NCBI GenBank assembly: GCA_003248775.1
Contig: QFQX01000008.1
Coordinates: 1-64,000, forward strand
From: Shinella sp.
GTDB taxonomy: Bacteria > Pseudomonadota > Alphaproteobacteria > Rhizobiales > Rhizobiaceae
Direction: 5' to 3'
Length of the DNA: 64,000 nucleotides
Made by a program: the position numbers and the translations under genes. A model generated the notes under the pieces. That model was not told the DNA's origin and ran no database searches. It saw only the letters and a list, made by a program, of their open reading frames with translations. Each line of letters begins with the position of its first letter. The stretch's first letter is position 1. Below, piece after piece: positions 52,502 through 62,241 of this stretch.

Positions 52502-54843
52502 TGGCGGTAAAAGACCGCGAGAATATCAGAAGGCTCACCCGAGCCCTGCTGACCGGTGTAGCTTTGTGCGGCCCGCTTCTCCCAGCGGTCGACGCCTTGG
52601 CTCAGAGCAGTGATTCGACGGGTTATGCCGATGTTGTCGTTCCCGAAGATGCCAAGCTTCTGCTGGCGGCTAACGAACTGACTTATGACCGTGATTCGGA
52701 ACGCGTCATCGCGGCCGGTGCGGTGCAGATCAACTATGCCGGCTACCAGATGGTTGCCCGCAAGGTCGAATACAACCAAAAAACTGGCCGGGTGCTCGCA
52801 TCCGGCAATATCGAGCTGGTGGAACCGGGCGGAAACCGGATCTACGCTGAGAGCCTCGACGTTACCGATAATTTTGCCGATGGCTTCGTGAAGTCGCTGC
52901 GGGTCGAGACGACCGACAATACGCGCATGGCCGCGGAGAGCGGCGAGCGCGTTGGCGGAACGGAAATGATCCTGAACAAGGGCGTTTACACCGCATGCCT
53001 GCCTTGCGCAGAGGACCCGAAACGTCCGCCGATCTGGCAAGTGAAGGCAGAAAAAGTCATCCAGAACGGACAGAAGCACACGGTTCGGCTTGAGAAGGCT
53101 CGCTTCCAGTTGTTCGGCCGTACACTTGCTGTCCTGCCCTTCATCGAAGTGCCTGATAACACGGTCAAGCGTAAGACCGGCTTCCTGTTTCCGGAAATGC
53201 GGACGTCCGAAAATCTGGGCTTCGGCCTTGCTGTTCCCTATTATATAGCGATCGCGCATGACCGGGACGCCACGATCACCACGACCGGCTACACCAGCCA
53301 GGGTGTCCTGCTCGAAGGAGAATACCGCCAGCGATTCGAAAAAGGTACGGTCACGCTCCGTGCGGCCGGTATCAGCCAGTTGAATTCCGATAACTTCACC
53401 GCCGGCACCAGCGATGCCAGGAACGACCAGCGCGGCATGGTCGCATCCAAGGGCGATTTCCAGATCAACCCACGCTGGTCTTTCGGCTGGGACGTCATGT
53501 TGCAAAGCGACAACAACTTTGCACGCACCTACAATCTTCAGGGCCTTGATCAATCGACCCATACGAACCAAGTCTACCTGACGGGTCTCGGCAAGCGTAA
53601 CAGCTTCGATGCGCGCGCCTTCTACTTCGATGTGCAGGACGCAGACTTGAACAGCGCGGCGGAGAAGAAGCAGCCGACCGTGCTGCCGTCCATCGACTAT
53701 AGCTATTACGCGCCCGAACCGGTTGCCGGTGGCGAACTGTCTGCCAGGATGAACTTCACCACCCTCTCCCGCTTCAAGCAGGACGAGGAAAGTGTCGATA
53801 CCAATGGCGACAGCATTGACGACATCATGCGTTATCGCGGCCTGGAAGGCACGATGAGCCGCATGACCGGCGAGGTGGAGTGGAAGCGCAGTTTCACCGT
53901 ACCCGGTGGACTACAGCTCACGCCCTTGCTGGCAGCCCGTGGCGATGCCTTTGGCCTCGACATGAACAATCCGACCGGCTACGCGGGCGAATACTCTTCC
54001 GATGCGACAGCGACACGCGCCATGCTGACCGCTGGCCTGGAAGCTCGTTATCCGATCCTGATGACGACGGCCAACAGTACCCACATCATCGAGCCGATCG
54101 CGCAGATCTATGCGCGCAACAACGAGCAACTTGCAGGCATGCTGCCGAACGAGGACGCGCAGAGCTTTGTATTCGACGCGACGAATCTGTTCGAACGCGA
54201 CAAGTTCTCCGGTTATGACCGTGTAGAAGGCGGCACTCGCGCAAATATCGGCGTGCAGTATACCGGCACGTTCGATAACGGCTTCGGCCTGCGTGGGCTC
54301 TTCGGCCAGTCCTACCATCTGGCCGGGCAGAATTCCTTCGCGACCGACGACCTCGTCTATGCGGGGGCCAACTCGGGTCTCGAAACCGATGTGTCCGACT
54401 ATGTGGCGATGGCGGGCATCGACATGCCGAACGGCGTCAGCCTATCGACAAGCGTTCGCCTCGACGAGAAGACGCTGGAACTCCGTCGTACGGACGCCGC
54501 CATTTCCTACAGCAACAAGCGACTGCAATCCGAACTGGTATTCACCCAGCTCGATGCCCAGCCGGAATATGGCTTCACCCACGAAAATCAGGCGATCCAG
54601 ACGTCGCACACGATCAAGGTCAACGAATTCTGGTCGGTCTTCGGCTCGCTGACCTACGACATAGACGACAATGTCTTCTCCCGCAGGAGCATTGGCCTGA
54701 GCTATGCCGACGAGTGTACGATCCTCACGGTGGCATTCTCCGACAAATACGATCCCAATGCGGAAGTCGCGAGTGACTGGACGATCGCCGGACGCCTCAC
54801 CTTCCGAACCCTGGGAGATATCAGGCTCGGAAGCAGCGAATAA
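52501..54843 (+). CDS. lptD: LPS-assembly protein LptD
   Basis: 780 residues from a GTG at 52501. The signal peptide ends near ...PAVDALAQ (about residue 35). An OstA/LptA-like periplasmic domain (LLAANELTYDRDSERVIAAG) follows to about residue 190, then a large outer-membrane beta barrel with alternating aromatic/hydrophobic strands to the end. Cys pairs in YTACLPCAED and a C-terminal DECTILTV may form the structural disulfides. It inserts LPS into the outer membrane with LptE, which was not identified here. The next gene begins 184 bp downstream. Confidence 0.95.
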   Translation: MAVKDRENIRRLTRALLTGVALCGPLLPAVDALAQSSDSTGYADVVVPEDAKLLLAANELTYDRDSERVIAAGAVQINYAGYQMVARKVEYNQKTGRVLASGNIELVEPGGNRIYAESLDVTDNFADGFVKSLRVETTDNTRMAAESGERVGGTEMILNKGVYTACLPCAEDPKRPPIWQVKAEKVIQNGQKHTVRLEKARFQLFGRTLAVLPFIEVPDNTVKRKTGFLFPEMRTSENLGFGLAVPYYIAIAHDRDATITTTGYTSQGVLLEGEYRQRFEKGTVTLRAAGISQLNSDNFTAGTSDARNDQRGMVASKGDFQINPRWSFGWDVMLQSDNNFARTYNLQGLDQSTHTNQVYLTGLGKRNSFDARAFYFDVQDADLNSAAEKKQPTVLPSIDYSYYAPEPVAGGELSARMNFTTLSRFKQDEESVDTNGDSIDDIMRYRGLEGTMSRMTGEVEWKRSFTVPGGLQLTPLLAARGDAFGLDMNNPTGYAGEYSSDATATRAMLTAGLEARYPILMTTANSTHIIEPIAQIYARNNEQLAGMLPNEDAQSFVFDATNLFERDKFSGYDRVEGGTRANIGVQYTGTFDNGFGLRGLFGQSYHLAGQNSFATDDLVYAGANSGLETDVSDYVAMAGIDMPNGVSLSTSVRLDEKTLELRRTDAAISYSNKRLQSELVFTQLDAQPEYGFTHENQAIQTSHTIKVNEFWSVFGSLTYDIDDNVFSRRSIGLSYADECTILTVAFSDKYDPNAEVASDWTIAGRLTFRTLGDIRLGSSE

Positions 54844-55027
54844 CATCGATCGTAAGAACCGCGCCGGAACGTCGAATTCTTGTCGACTTCCGGCGAAAGG
54901 CGGGTCTATTCGCTCAGCGTCATTGTTTTGCCGCACGGATTATGCAATCGATGCGGCTGATTGTACTTTGATTGGCGGATGAATGCCCGGCGATTACGCT
55001 GATAGCATCCGAGGGAAGGAACTACGG

Positions 55028-55969
55028 ATGACCTTTGCGAAGAAGGGGTTGCGGACCCTAATGGCTGGCACATTAGCGCTGGGTCTTTGCGTTGGCCCCA
55101 CTGCTTTTGTTGAAAACGCGAATGCTGCAAGTCAGGTGGTGGCTGTCGTCAACAAGACGGCGATCACCAATGGCGATGTGAGCCGCCGCGTTGCATTTCT
55201 CAGGCTCCAGCGCCGCAAGGGCGATCTCAACAAGCTTGCCAAGCAGGAGTTGATCGAGGAAGCACTGAAGCGTCAGGAAATCGCGCGCGTGGGCATGTCG
55301 GTCAGCACCGATGAAGTCAACGCCGCCTTTACCCGCTTTGCGAGTTCCAACAAATTGTCCGATGCACAGCTCAACAGCATTCTCAGCCAGGCAGGTGTGG
55401 GCGCCGAGCACTTCAAGGCCTATATCGCCGTGTCGATGAGCTGGCCGAGGCTGGTCAATGCCCGATACGGCAGCAAGGGCAAGCTTTCCAATCAGGAACT
55501 GGTCACCCGCCTGCTTGAGAACAAGCAGAAGCCGGTCACCACCGAATACTTCCTGAAACAGGTAATCTTCGTCGTACCGGCTTCCAAGAAGGGGATAGTG
55601 GGCAAGCGCAAGGCCGAGGCCGAGGCCTCCCGCTCCAAGTTCCCGGGCTGCGACGGCGCCATGGAATTCGCCAGGAATTATCTCGACGTATCCATCCGCA
55701 ATCTCGGCCGTGTGCTTGAACCGGAACTTCCGCCGGATTGGAAGCCGCTGATCGAAAAGGCCAGCGGCGGCACAACCGCAACCCGCGTCACCGAGCGTGG
55801 CGTGGAGTATCTGGCGATCTGCAACCAGCGTCAGGTTTCGGACGACGTGGCCGCAGAAGTCGTCTTCCGGGCCGAGGATATCGGCAAGGAAAAGGAGACC
55901 GGTGAAAACCCTAACTCCAAGAAGTATCTCGACGATCTTCGTTCGAAGGCGCAGATTGTCGAAAACTGA
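55028..55969 (+). CDS. surA: SurA-like periplasmic chaperone / peptidyl-prolyl isomerase
   Basis: 313 residues with a signal peptide (MAGTLALGLCVGPTAFVENANA). The SurA N-domain is clear (VVAVVNKTAITNGDVSRRVAFL, then AKQELIEEALKRQEIAR). A parvulin-like region and C-terminal segment follow, shorter than the 430 residues of Escherichia coli SurA and lacking a second parvulin domain. It probably escorts outer-membrane proteins, including LptD. AAGGAA lies nine bases before the ATG at 55028. pdxA follows after 14 bp. Confidence 0.88.
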   Translation: MTFAKKGLRTLMAGTLALGLCVGPTAFVENANAASQVVAVVNKTAITNGDVSRRVAFLRLQRRKGDLNKLAKQELIEEALKRQEIARVGMSVSTDEVNAAFTRFASSNKLSDAQLNSILSQAGVGAEHFKAYIAVSMSWPRLVNARYGSKGKLSNQELVTRLLENKQKPVTTEYFLKQVIFVVPASKKGIVGKRKAEAEASRSKFPGCDGAMEFARNYLDVSIRNLGRVLEPELPPDWKPLIEKASGGTTATRVTERGVEYLAICNQRQVSDDVAAEVVFRAEDIGKEKETGENPNSKKYLDDLRSKAQIVEN

Positions 55970-55983
55970 TTCCGGAACACAAT

Positions 55984-57009
55984 ATGACCGCAGCCGACAT
56001 GCTTCCTCTTGCCCTCAGTCAAGGTGATCCAGCCGGCATAGGCCCGGATATTGCGCTGACCGCCTGGCTCAACCGTGACCAGTATCAGTTGCCACCGTTC
56101 ATTTTTATCGGCGACCCTGCCGTTCTGAGTGTGCGCGCCCGGGAACTTGAAATCGAGGTTCCGATCCGCGAGACAGATGCGTCGGGTGCGGTTTCTGCCT
56201 TCGCCAGCGCTTTCCCAGTCTTACCGGTGCCCGTCGGTGTCGATGTCGTCGCTGGTGAACCGCATGTGGCAACGGCGAAGAGCACGATAACCGCAATCGA
56301 GACAGCCGTTTCGCTTTGTTTCGACGGCGTGGTTCGGGGAATGGTGACCAATCCGATCGCCAAGTCGGTTCTCTACGAAGCCGGCTTCGGATTTCCGGGG
56401 CACACCGAATTTCTTGCCGATCTCGCCAAGAGGCGGACGGGCAAAACCTTCCATCCCGTGATGATGCTCGCAGGTCCCAAGCTCAAGGCTGTGCCTGTGA
56501 CCATTCACATCCCGATCAAGGACGTGCCAGCAGCGCTTTCTGAAACGCTTGTCGTGGATACCTGCCGGATCGTTGCGGAAGACCTCAAGATGCGGTTTGG
56601 TCTTGATCATCCGCGGCTTGCAGTTGCCGGACTGAACCCGCATGCGGGTGAAGATGGCGCGATCGGCCACGAAGACCAGGACATCATCCATCCGGCCATC
56701 GTGCAGTTGCGCAAGGAAGGCATCGACGCCTTCGGCCCACTGCCCGCGGACACCATGTTCCATGACGATGCCCGTCGACGTTACGACGTGGCGATCTGCA
56801 TGTATCACGATCAGGCGCTGATCCCTGCAAAGGCGCTCGGTTTCGACGATTCCGTCAATGTGACGCTTGGCCTTCCCTTCGTGCGCACCTCTCCCGATCA
56901 CGGCACGGCCTTCGGCATTGCCGGCAAGGGAATAGCACACGAGAAAAGCCTCGTTGCCGCCATCCAGCTTGCGTCGGAAATCAGCCTGCTCACCGAAGCA
57001 CAGATCTGA
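55984..57009 (+). CDS. pdxA: 4-hydroxythreonine-4-phosphate dehydrogenase
   Basis: 341 residues. PdxA motifs: LALSQGDPAGIGPDIAL, GFPGHTEFLADL, AVAGLNPHAGEDGAIG and CMYHDQALIPAKAL, including the metal-binding histidines. It makes the vitamin B6 precursor from 4-phosphohydroxythreonine using NAD(P). The TGA shares one base with the rsmA ATG, so the genes are coupled. pdxA next to surA and rsmA is a common gammaproteobacterial and alphaproteobacterial order. Confidence 0.96.
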   Translation: MTAADMLPLALSQGDPAGIGPDIALTAWLNRDQYQLPPFIFIGDPAVLSVRARELEIEVPIRETDASGAVSAFASAFPVLPVPVGVDVVAGEPHVATAKSTITAIETAVSLCFDGVVRGMVTNPIAKSVLYEAGFGFPGHTEFLADLAKRRTGKTFHPVMMLAGPKLKAVPVTIHIPIKDVPAALSETLVVDTCRIVAEDLKMRFGLDHPRLAVAGLNPHAGEDGAIGHEDQDIIHPAIVQLRKEGIDAFGPLPADTMFHDDARRRYDVAICMYHDQALIPAKALGFDDSVNVTLGLPFVRTSPDHGTAFGIAGKGIAHEKSLVAAIQLASEISLLTEAQI

Positions 57010-57836
57010 TGGCAGCTCTCGACGGACTTCCGCCGCTGCGGGATGTAATCGCCCGCCACGGCCTCGACGCACGCAAGGCGCTCGGCCAGAACTTCCTGCT
57101 CGATCTCAATCTGACCCAGAAGATCGCCCGTACCGCCGGTTCGCTGGAGGATGTGACGGTGTTCGAGGTCGGCCCCGGTCCAGGCGGCCTGACGCGTGCC
57201 ATCCTCGCGCTCGGAGCGAAGAAGGTTATTGCCATCGAACGTGATCCGCGCTGTTTGCCGGCGCTTGCCGAAGTGGCGGAGCATTATCCCGGTCGCCTGG
57301 AAGTCATCGAGGGCGACGCGCTGAAGACCGATTTCGAGACGCTTGCGCCTGAAGGCCCGATCAAGATCATCGCCAACCTACCCTACAATGTCGGTACGCA
57401 ATTGCTGGTCAACTGGCTGCTGCCACGGTCCTGGCCGCCATTCTGGCAATCACTGACGTTGCTGTTCCAGAAGGAGGTCGGCCAGCGCATCGTCGCTCGC
57501 GAGGATGACAACCATTATGGCCGGCTTGGTGTGCTCTGCGGCTGGCGTACAGAGGCGCATATGGCGTTCGACATACCGCCGCAGGCTTTCACGCCACCAC
57601 CTAAAGTCACCTCCAGCGTCGTGCATCTGGTGCCGCGTGCAAAACCCCTGCCCTGCGATGTCGAAAAGCTCGAAAAGGTCACGCATGCAGCCTTCGGCCA
57701 GCGCCGCAAGATGCTGCGCCAGAGCGTGAAATCCCTCGGTGGAGAAGCGCTGTTGGCCAAGGCAGGAATAGACCCGGCGCGGCGTGCCGAAACGCTGAGC
57801 GTCGAGGAATTCGTCAGTCTGGCAAACCAGATCTGA
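57009..57836 (+). CDS. rsmA: 16S rRNA dimethyladenosine transferase
   Basis: 275 residues. RsmA (KsgA) dimethylates the two adenines of 16S helix 45. The SAM motif is FEVGPGPGGLTRAIL, the catalytic NLPY motif is IANLPYNVGTQLL, and KALGQNFL near the N-terminus is the family start. The ATG at 57009 overlaps the pdxA stop by one base. It ends the forward-strand LPS/OMP cluster, convergent with gmk. Confidence 0.96.
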   Translation: MAALDGLPPLRDVIARHGLDARKALGQNFLLDLNLTQKIARTAGSLEDVTVFEVGPGPGGLTRAILALGAKKVIAIERDPRCLPALAEVAEHYPGRLEVIEGDALKTDFETLAPEGPIKIIANLPYNVGTQLLVNWLLPRSWPPFWQSLTLLFQKEVGQRIVAREDDNHYGRLGVLCGWRTEAHMAFDIPPQAFTPPPKVTSSVVHLVPRAKPLPCDVEKLEKVTHAAFGQRRKMLRQSVKSLGGEALLAKAGIDPARRAETLSVEEFVSLANQI

Positions 57837-57839
57837 AGA

Positions 57840-57863
57840 ATGCCGCGCAAAGGGGCGCGGCAT
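57840..57863. terminator. hairpin after rsmA
   Basis: Perfect 9-bp arms ATGCCGCGC (57840-57848) and GCGCGGCAT (57855-57863) with a 6-base loop, 3 bp after the stop. No T-tract. A second imperfect dyad (57913-57935) covers the gmk stop, as expected of convergent genes. Confidence 0.55.
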
Positions 57864-57934
57864 AAGTAAAAATCAAAATCCGGAAACGAAACGCGAAAAG
57901 CGTATCCGCATAATCGCGATAGACGCTATTGCGA

Positions 57935-58600
57935 TCAGAGCTTCGGCTCTTCGGTCAGCAGTTGTTCCACGAAATCGAAGAGGCCGTAGCGGCGGTCGCG
58001 ACGGATGCGTTCTGCGCCGACAATGCTGCTGACCGCACGAAATGCGTTGTCCAGATCGTCATTGACGATCACATAGTCATATTCCCGCCAATGCTCGATT
58101 TCGGAGCGCGAGTTATGAAGGCGGGTGCGGATGACCTCTTCCGTGTCCTCTGCCCTGCGGTGCAGGCGGGACTGCAGTTCGGTCATGCTGGGCGGCAGCA
58201 CGAAGATCGAAACGACGTCGGCCTTCATCTTCTCCTGAAGCTGGCGAGCGCCCTGCCAGTCGATGTCGAACAGCATGTCCTTCCCTTCGGACATTGCCTG
58301 TTCCACCGGCTCGCGCGGGGTGCCATAGAAGTTACCGTGAACCTCGGCCCATTCCAGCAGTTGGTCGGATTCGCGCATTCGCTCGAACTGCGGAATGCTG
58401 ATGAAGTGGTAGTGCTTGCCGGCAATCTCGCTCGGCCGCTTGGCGCGCGTGGTAACGCTCACGGAAATGCCGAGGGTCGGATCGTCCTCCAGCAGGTTGC
58501 GGGCAATGGTCGACTTGCCGGCGCCGGACGGCGACGACAGTACCAGCATCAACCCGCGCCGGGCGATCTTCACAGACGAGGACGGGGTTACCGGACTCAT
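57935..58600 (-). CDS. gmk: guanylate kinase
   Basis: 221 residues. The P-loop SSPSGAGKSTIARNL is at about 22-35, followed by the GMP-binding TRAKRPSEIAGKHYHFIS and EWAEVHGNFYGTPREPVE. It phosphorylates GMP to GDP. Longer than average by about 15 N-terminal residues. Last gene of the fabD-to-gmk reverse-strand series; yicC is 3 bp upstream. Confidence 0.96.
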   Translation of the reverse strand: MSPVTPSSSVKIARRGLMLVLSSPSGAGKSTIARNLLEDDPTLGISVSVTTRAKRPSEIAGKHYHFISIPQFERMRESDQLLEWAEVHGNFYGTPREPVEQAMSEGKDMLFDIDWQGARQLQEKMKADVVSIFVLPPSMTELQSRLHRRAEDTEEVIRTRLHNSRSEIEHWREYDYVIVNDDLDNAFRAVSSIVGAERIRRDRRYGLFDFVEQLLTEEPKL

Positions 58601-58603
58601 TTC

Positions 58604-59494
58604 CTACTCCAAATTCTGGACCTGTTCGCGGAACTGGTCGATGACAACCTTCAATTCGATGCCGGCGTTGGTCACCGCCACGGCATTCGACTTGGAGCAG
58701 ATGGTATTCGATTCGCGATTGAATTCCTGCGCCAGAAAATCGAGCTTGCGACCGATCGGCCCACCCATGGCAAGCAGATCGCGCGCCGCGGTCACATGTG
58801 CCTTCAGCCGGTCGATTTCCTCGCGCAGATCCGCCTTGGTGGCGAGAAGTGCTGCCTCAGCATGCAGCCGGTCTCGATCTAGCGAAGGAGAAGAGTCGAG
58901 AAGTGCCGCGAGTTGGGCTTCCAGCTTGCGGGCGATTTCTTCCGGCTGACGGGAGGGATCGGCCTCGACCTTCTGCACGAGGTCCTGAATGCTCGACACA
59001 TGATCGGAAAGCACGCGACAGAGAGCGTCGCCTTCGGTCTTGCGCATGTCACACAGGGCATGTGCCGCCTGTTCCAGCCCGGCTAAAATATCGGAATCGC
59101 GTGTGGCAAGTGCCGTCTCATCATCCTGGGTTTCGCGAAAATCGACAAGCCCACGGATAGAAAGGAGAGCGTCGAGGCGCAACGGCGCGGGATCGACGAG
59201 ATCGGTGCCAAGTTCGTCACGCAGCCGCAGAACCGCATCGAGCGCGTCACGGTTCAACACGGCCTCGACCCGGTTTTCGCTGACGGATACGTTCAGCCCA
59301 ACCTGTATGTTGCCGCGGGTCAGGTGCTGACCAAGCAACCGGCGGACCTCCGGCTCGAAGCCTTCCATGCCCTGCGGCAGGCGCATGCGGATATCGAGGC
59401 CCTTGCCGTTGACCGAGCGCAGCTCCCAGGCCCAGCGGTATCGCCCGCTCGTGCCTTCGGCGCGGGCGAAGCCGGTCATGGATTGCAGCGCCAT
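58604..59494 (-). CDS. YicC family protein (YloC-type endoribonuclease)
   Basis: 296 residues beginning ALQSMTGFARAEG, with the family's central HALCDMRKTEGDAL and the C-terminal EFNRESNTICSKS. The YicC/YloC family contains characterised endoribonucleases that act on RNA in enterobacteria and Bacillus. Placing this protein with them is by family resemblance. gmk next to yicC is a frequent arrangement. Start ATG 59494. Confidence 0.92.
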   Translation of the reverse strand: MALQSMTGFARAEGTSGRYRWAWELRSVNGKGLDIRMRLPQGMEGFEPEVRRLLGQHLTRGNIQVGLNVSVSENRVEAVLNRDALDAVLRLRDELGTDLVDPAPLRLDALLSIRGLVDFRETQDDETALATRDSDILAGLEQAAHALCDMRKTEGDALCRVLSDHVSSIQDLVQKVEADPSRQPEEIARKLEAQLAALLDSSPSLDRDRLHAEAALLATKADLREEIDRLKAHVTAARDLLAMGGPIGRKLDFLAQEFNRESNTICSKSNAVAVTNAGIELKVVIDQFREQVQNLE

Positions 59495-59518
59495 AGCAGT
59501 TACTCCCGGCTGTGCTTG

Positions 59519-60736
59519 TCAGTTCTTTTTCTTCTTGGGCGCAGCGGCTTCCGGATCGCCTTCTGGCTGACCATCGACCGCGATGTTCGGATCGGAGCCC
59601 TTCTCCGCCTCCAGCTTGCGCCAGCGCCGTACATTGGCGTTGTGCTCCTCAAGCGTCGGGGCGAAGACATGACCGCCGGTTCCGTCCGCCACAAAGTAAA
59701 GGTCCGAAGTCTTCCACGGATGAGCGACAGCTTCCAGCGCCGCCTTGCCGGGGTTGGCGATCGGTCCCGGGGGAAGGCCCTTGATCACATAGGTGTTATA
59801 GGGCGTTTCCTTCTGCAGATCAGACTGATAGATCGGCCGATCGGAAGGCTTTCCTTCGCCACCGAACAGACCATACACGATGGTCGGATCAGACTGCAGG
59901 CGCATGCCCTTGTTCAGACGATTGATGAAAACGGACGCGACGTGGGCGCGCTCGTCGTCCTTGCCGGTTTCCTTCTCTACGATGGAAGCCAGAATGACGA
60001 ATTCCTCCTTCGTCTTGATCGGCAGATCCGGATCGCGACGCTCCCATATCTGGTCCACCAGTTTTTCCTGAGCCGCCAGCATCTGGCTGACGATCTCTGT
60101 ACGCTTGGTGCCGCGGGAATATTTGTAGGTGTCCGGCCGTAGTGTACCCTCGGTTGGCAACTCCGAAGGCAGATCCCCTTCGAGAATGGTATCTTCCGAA
60201 AGCCTGCGGAACATCTGCTGTACAGTCAGCCCCTCCGGCATGGAGACGGAATAGAGAATGGATTTGCCAGATTTCAGGAGTTCCATGATCTCCTTCATCG
60301 AGGCACCGGCCTTGATCTCGTATTCGCCGGCCTTCAGCGTCTCGCCGTTTTCCAGATAGATATCGGAAACGTAGCGGAAGATACGACCATCGCTGACGAT
60401 ACCGTTACGCTCAAGGCTGCTGCCGATTTCCGCCGGGCCGGCGCCGTTGCGAACCACGAAATTCGTGTTCACCGTCAGCGGGCCTCGTTCCTGATAGGCA
60501 GACATTACATAGTAGAAACCGGCGACAGCCGCGATGCAAACCGCTACCGCCAAGGTCATGATGAAATTCAGAAAGATAACGAGTTGGCTGCGGGCCTTGC
60601 GGGAACGTCGCGGCGGAGCAGGCACCCGCTCCGGCCGAAGTGCCTCATTGGGTGACTTCGGGATGATCGGCCCTTTCGGCTGGCCTTCCGAGCCTCGGCC
60701 GAAGGAAACACCGCTGTTCTGGCTATCGTCGCTCAC
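59519..60736 (-). CDS. mltG: endolytic murein transglycosylase MltG
   Basis: 405 residues from a GTG at 60736, chosen because GAGGA lies seven bases upstream (a TTG two codons earlier is possible). One membrane helix (about 50-75) is followed by a YceG domain with the catalytic Glu in LASIVEKETGKDDERAHVAS, then RLQSDPTIVYGL and PYNTYVIKGLPPGPIANPG. It cuts nascent glycan strands at the inner membrane. The C-terminal tail ends in KKKKN. Reverse-strand neighbours are fabF (upstream) and yicC. Confidence 0.95.
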   Translation of the reverse strand: MSDDSQNSGVSFGRGSEGQPKGPIIPKSPNEALRPERVPAPPRRSRKARSQLVIFLNFIMTLAVAVCIAAVAGFYYVMSAYQERGPLTVNTNFVVRNGAGPAEIGSSLERNGIVSDGRIFRYVSDIYLENGETLKAGEYEIKAGASMKEIMELLKSGKSILYSVSMPEGLTVQQMFRRLSEDTILEGDLPSELPTEGTLRPDTYKYSRGTKRTEIVSQMLAAQEKLVDQIWERRDPDLPIKTKEEFVILASIVEKETGKDDERAHVASVFINRLNKGMRLQSDPTIVYGLFGGEGKPSDRPIYQSDLQKETPYNTYVIKGLPPGPIANPGKAALEAVAHPWKTSDLYFVADGTGGHVFAPTLEEHNANVRRWRKLEAEKGSDPNIAVDGQPEGDPEAAAPKKKKN

Positions 60737-60798
60737 CGGCAATCCTCTTCAGTTCGGTATCGCTGCTATCTGGCCAAGCAATGCGGCAAAATACAGGT

Positions 60799-60833
60799 GA
60801 GGTTCCCCGTCCCGACAAGCGACGGGGAACCTC
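60799..60833 (-). terminator. strong hairpin after fabF
   Basis: Perfect 13-bp arms GAGGTTCCCCGTC (60799-60811) and GACGGGGAACCTC (60821-60833) with a 9-base loop, 30 bp after the fabF stop on the reverse strand. Only a weak T-stretch follows, but the stem is the strongest in the window. Confidence 0.7.
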
Positions 60834-60863
60834 TAACATCGTTTCCGGCAATCTCTGGATCGC

Positions 60864-62123
60864 TCAGCCTTCGTAGCGGCGAAGGACCAGCGATGCGTTG
60901 GTGCCGCCGAAGCCAAAGGAATTGGACAGGGCGACGTTGATGTCCCGCTTGCGAGCCTTGTGAGGCACGAGGTCGATGGCTGTCTCGACGGAAGGATTGT
61001 CAAGATTGAGCGTCGGCGGGGCGACGTTGTCACGGATCGCCAGCGTGGCAAAAATGGCCTCGACCGCCCCGGCAGCACCGAGAAGGTGGCCGATTGCCGA
61101 CTTGGTGGAGGACATCGAGATCCGGGAAGCCGAATCGCCGACCAGACGCTCGACCGCGCCAAGCTCGATCGTATCCGCCATGGTCGAAGTGCCATGCGCA
61201 TTGATGTAGTCGATGTCAGACGCCTGAAGGCCGGCGCGCTTCAGCGCCATGGTCATGCAGCGGAACGCACCGTCGCCATCCTCGGACGGAGCCGTGATGT
61301 GGAACGCATCGCCCGACAGACCGTAACCGACGACTTCGGCGTAGATCTTCGCGCCGCGGGCCTTGGCGTGTTCGAGTTCTTCCAGCACGACGATACCGGC
61401 GCCCTCACCCATGACGAAACCATCGCGATCCTTGTCGTAGGGACGGGAAGCGCGCGTCGGATCGTCGTTGTGCTGGGTGGACAGTGCCTTGCAGGCGGCA
61501 AAGCCGGCCAGCGAAATGCGGCTGATCGGGGATTCAGTACCGCCAGCCACCATCACGTCGGCATCGCCAAGCGCGATCAGCCGTGCGGCGTCGCCGATAG
61601 CGTGTGCGCCGGTGGAGCAAGCCGTAACCACGGAATGATTGGGACCGCGCAGCTTGTGGCGGATCGACACCTGGCCGGAAGCGAGGTTGATCAGGCGACC
61701 CGGAATGAAAAAGGGCGAAAGACGGCGTGGCCCCTTGTCGCGCAGGATGAAGCCTGCCTCGACGATGCCCTCGAGACCGCCGATGCCGGACCCGATCAGA
61801 ACGCCGGTAGCGCACTGCTCGTCATCGGTCTTCGGATGCCAGCCGGCATCCTCCAGCGCCATATCGGCAGCTGCGATCGCGTAAATGATGAAGTGGTCGA
61901 CCTTGCGCTGTTCCTTGGCTTCCATCCAATCGTCAGGATTGAATGTGCCTTCGCCTTCGCCGGTCGGAATTCGGCAGGCGATCTTCGCCGGCAGATCCTC
62001 GACCTCGAATTCGGTAACGCGGCGCGCACCGCTCTGGCCATCGAGAAGACGCGACCAGGTCAGTTCAGTTCCACATCCCAGAGGAGATACCATGCCGGTA
62101 CCGGTGATAACGACACGTCTCAT
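60864..62123 (-). CDS. fabF: beta-ketoacyl-ACP synthase II
   Basis: 419 residues. KAS II with the catalytic Cys169 in TACSTGAHAIG and the two histidines in NAHGTSTMADTIEL and SAIGHLLGAAG. It elongates acyl-ACP chains with malonyl-ACP. The fabF-acpP order with fabG upstream is the classical fatty-acid cluster. The ATG at 62123 follows GATGAGACGTG in the reverse direction. A terminator lies downstream. Confidence 0.97.
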   Translation of the reverse strand: MRRVVITGTGMVSPLGCGTELTWSRLLDGQSGARRVTEFEVEDLPAKIACRIPTGEGEGTFNPDDWMEAKEQRKVDHFIIYAIAAADMALEDAGWHPKTDDEQCATGVLIGSGIGGLEGIVEAGFILRDKGPRRLSPFFIPGRLINLASGQVSIRHKLRGPNHSVVTACSTGAHAIGDAARLIALGDADVMVAGGTESPISRISLAGFAACKALSTQHNDDPTRASRPYDKDRDGFVMGEGAGIVVLEELEHAKARGAKIYAEVVGYGLSGDAFHITAPSEDGDGAFRCMTMALKRAGLQASDIDYINAHGTSTMADTIELGAVERLVGDSASRISMSSTKSAIGHLLGAAGAVEAIFATLAIRDNVAPPTLNLDNPSVETAIDLVPHKARKRDINVALSNSFGFGGTNASLVLRRYEG

Positions 62124-62172
62124 CGTCCGTAGCCCACCCCACTCTTGCAGCCGATGCTATTTGAATACAGTA

Positions 62173-62193
62173 AGGCCCGCTTTCCGCGGGCCT
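62173..62193 (-). terminator. hairpin between acpP and fabF
   Basis: Perfect 8-bp arms AGGCCCGC (62173-62180) and GCGGGCCT (62186-62193) with a 5-base loop, downstream of the acpP stop. Read on the reverse strand a TTACTGTATT stretch follows. Probably an attenuating or partial terminator, giving high acpP and lower fabF expression. Confidence 0.6.
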
Positions 62194-62241
62194 CAGCGGG
62201 ATCAGCGCTCCGGAGAGCCTTCCCGCAATGATGACAATCAA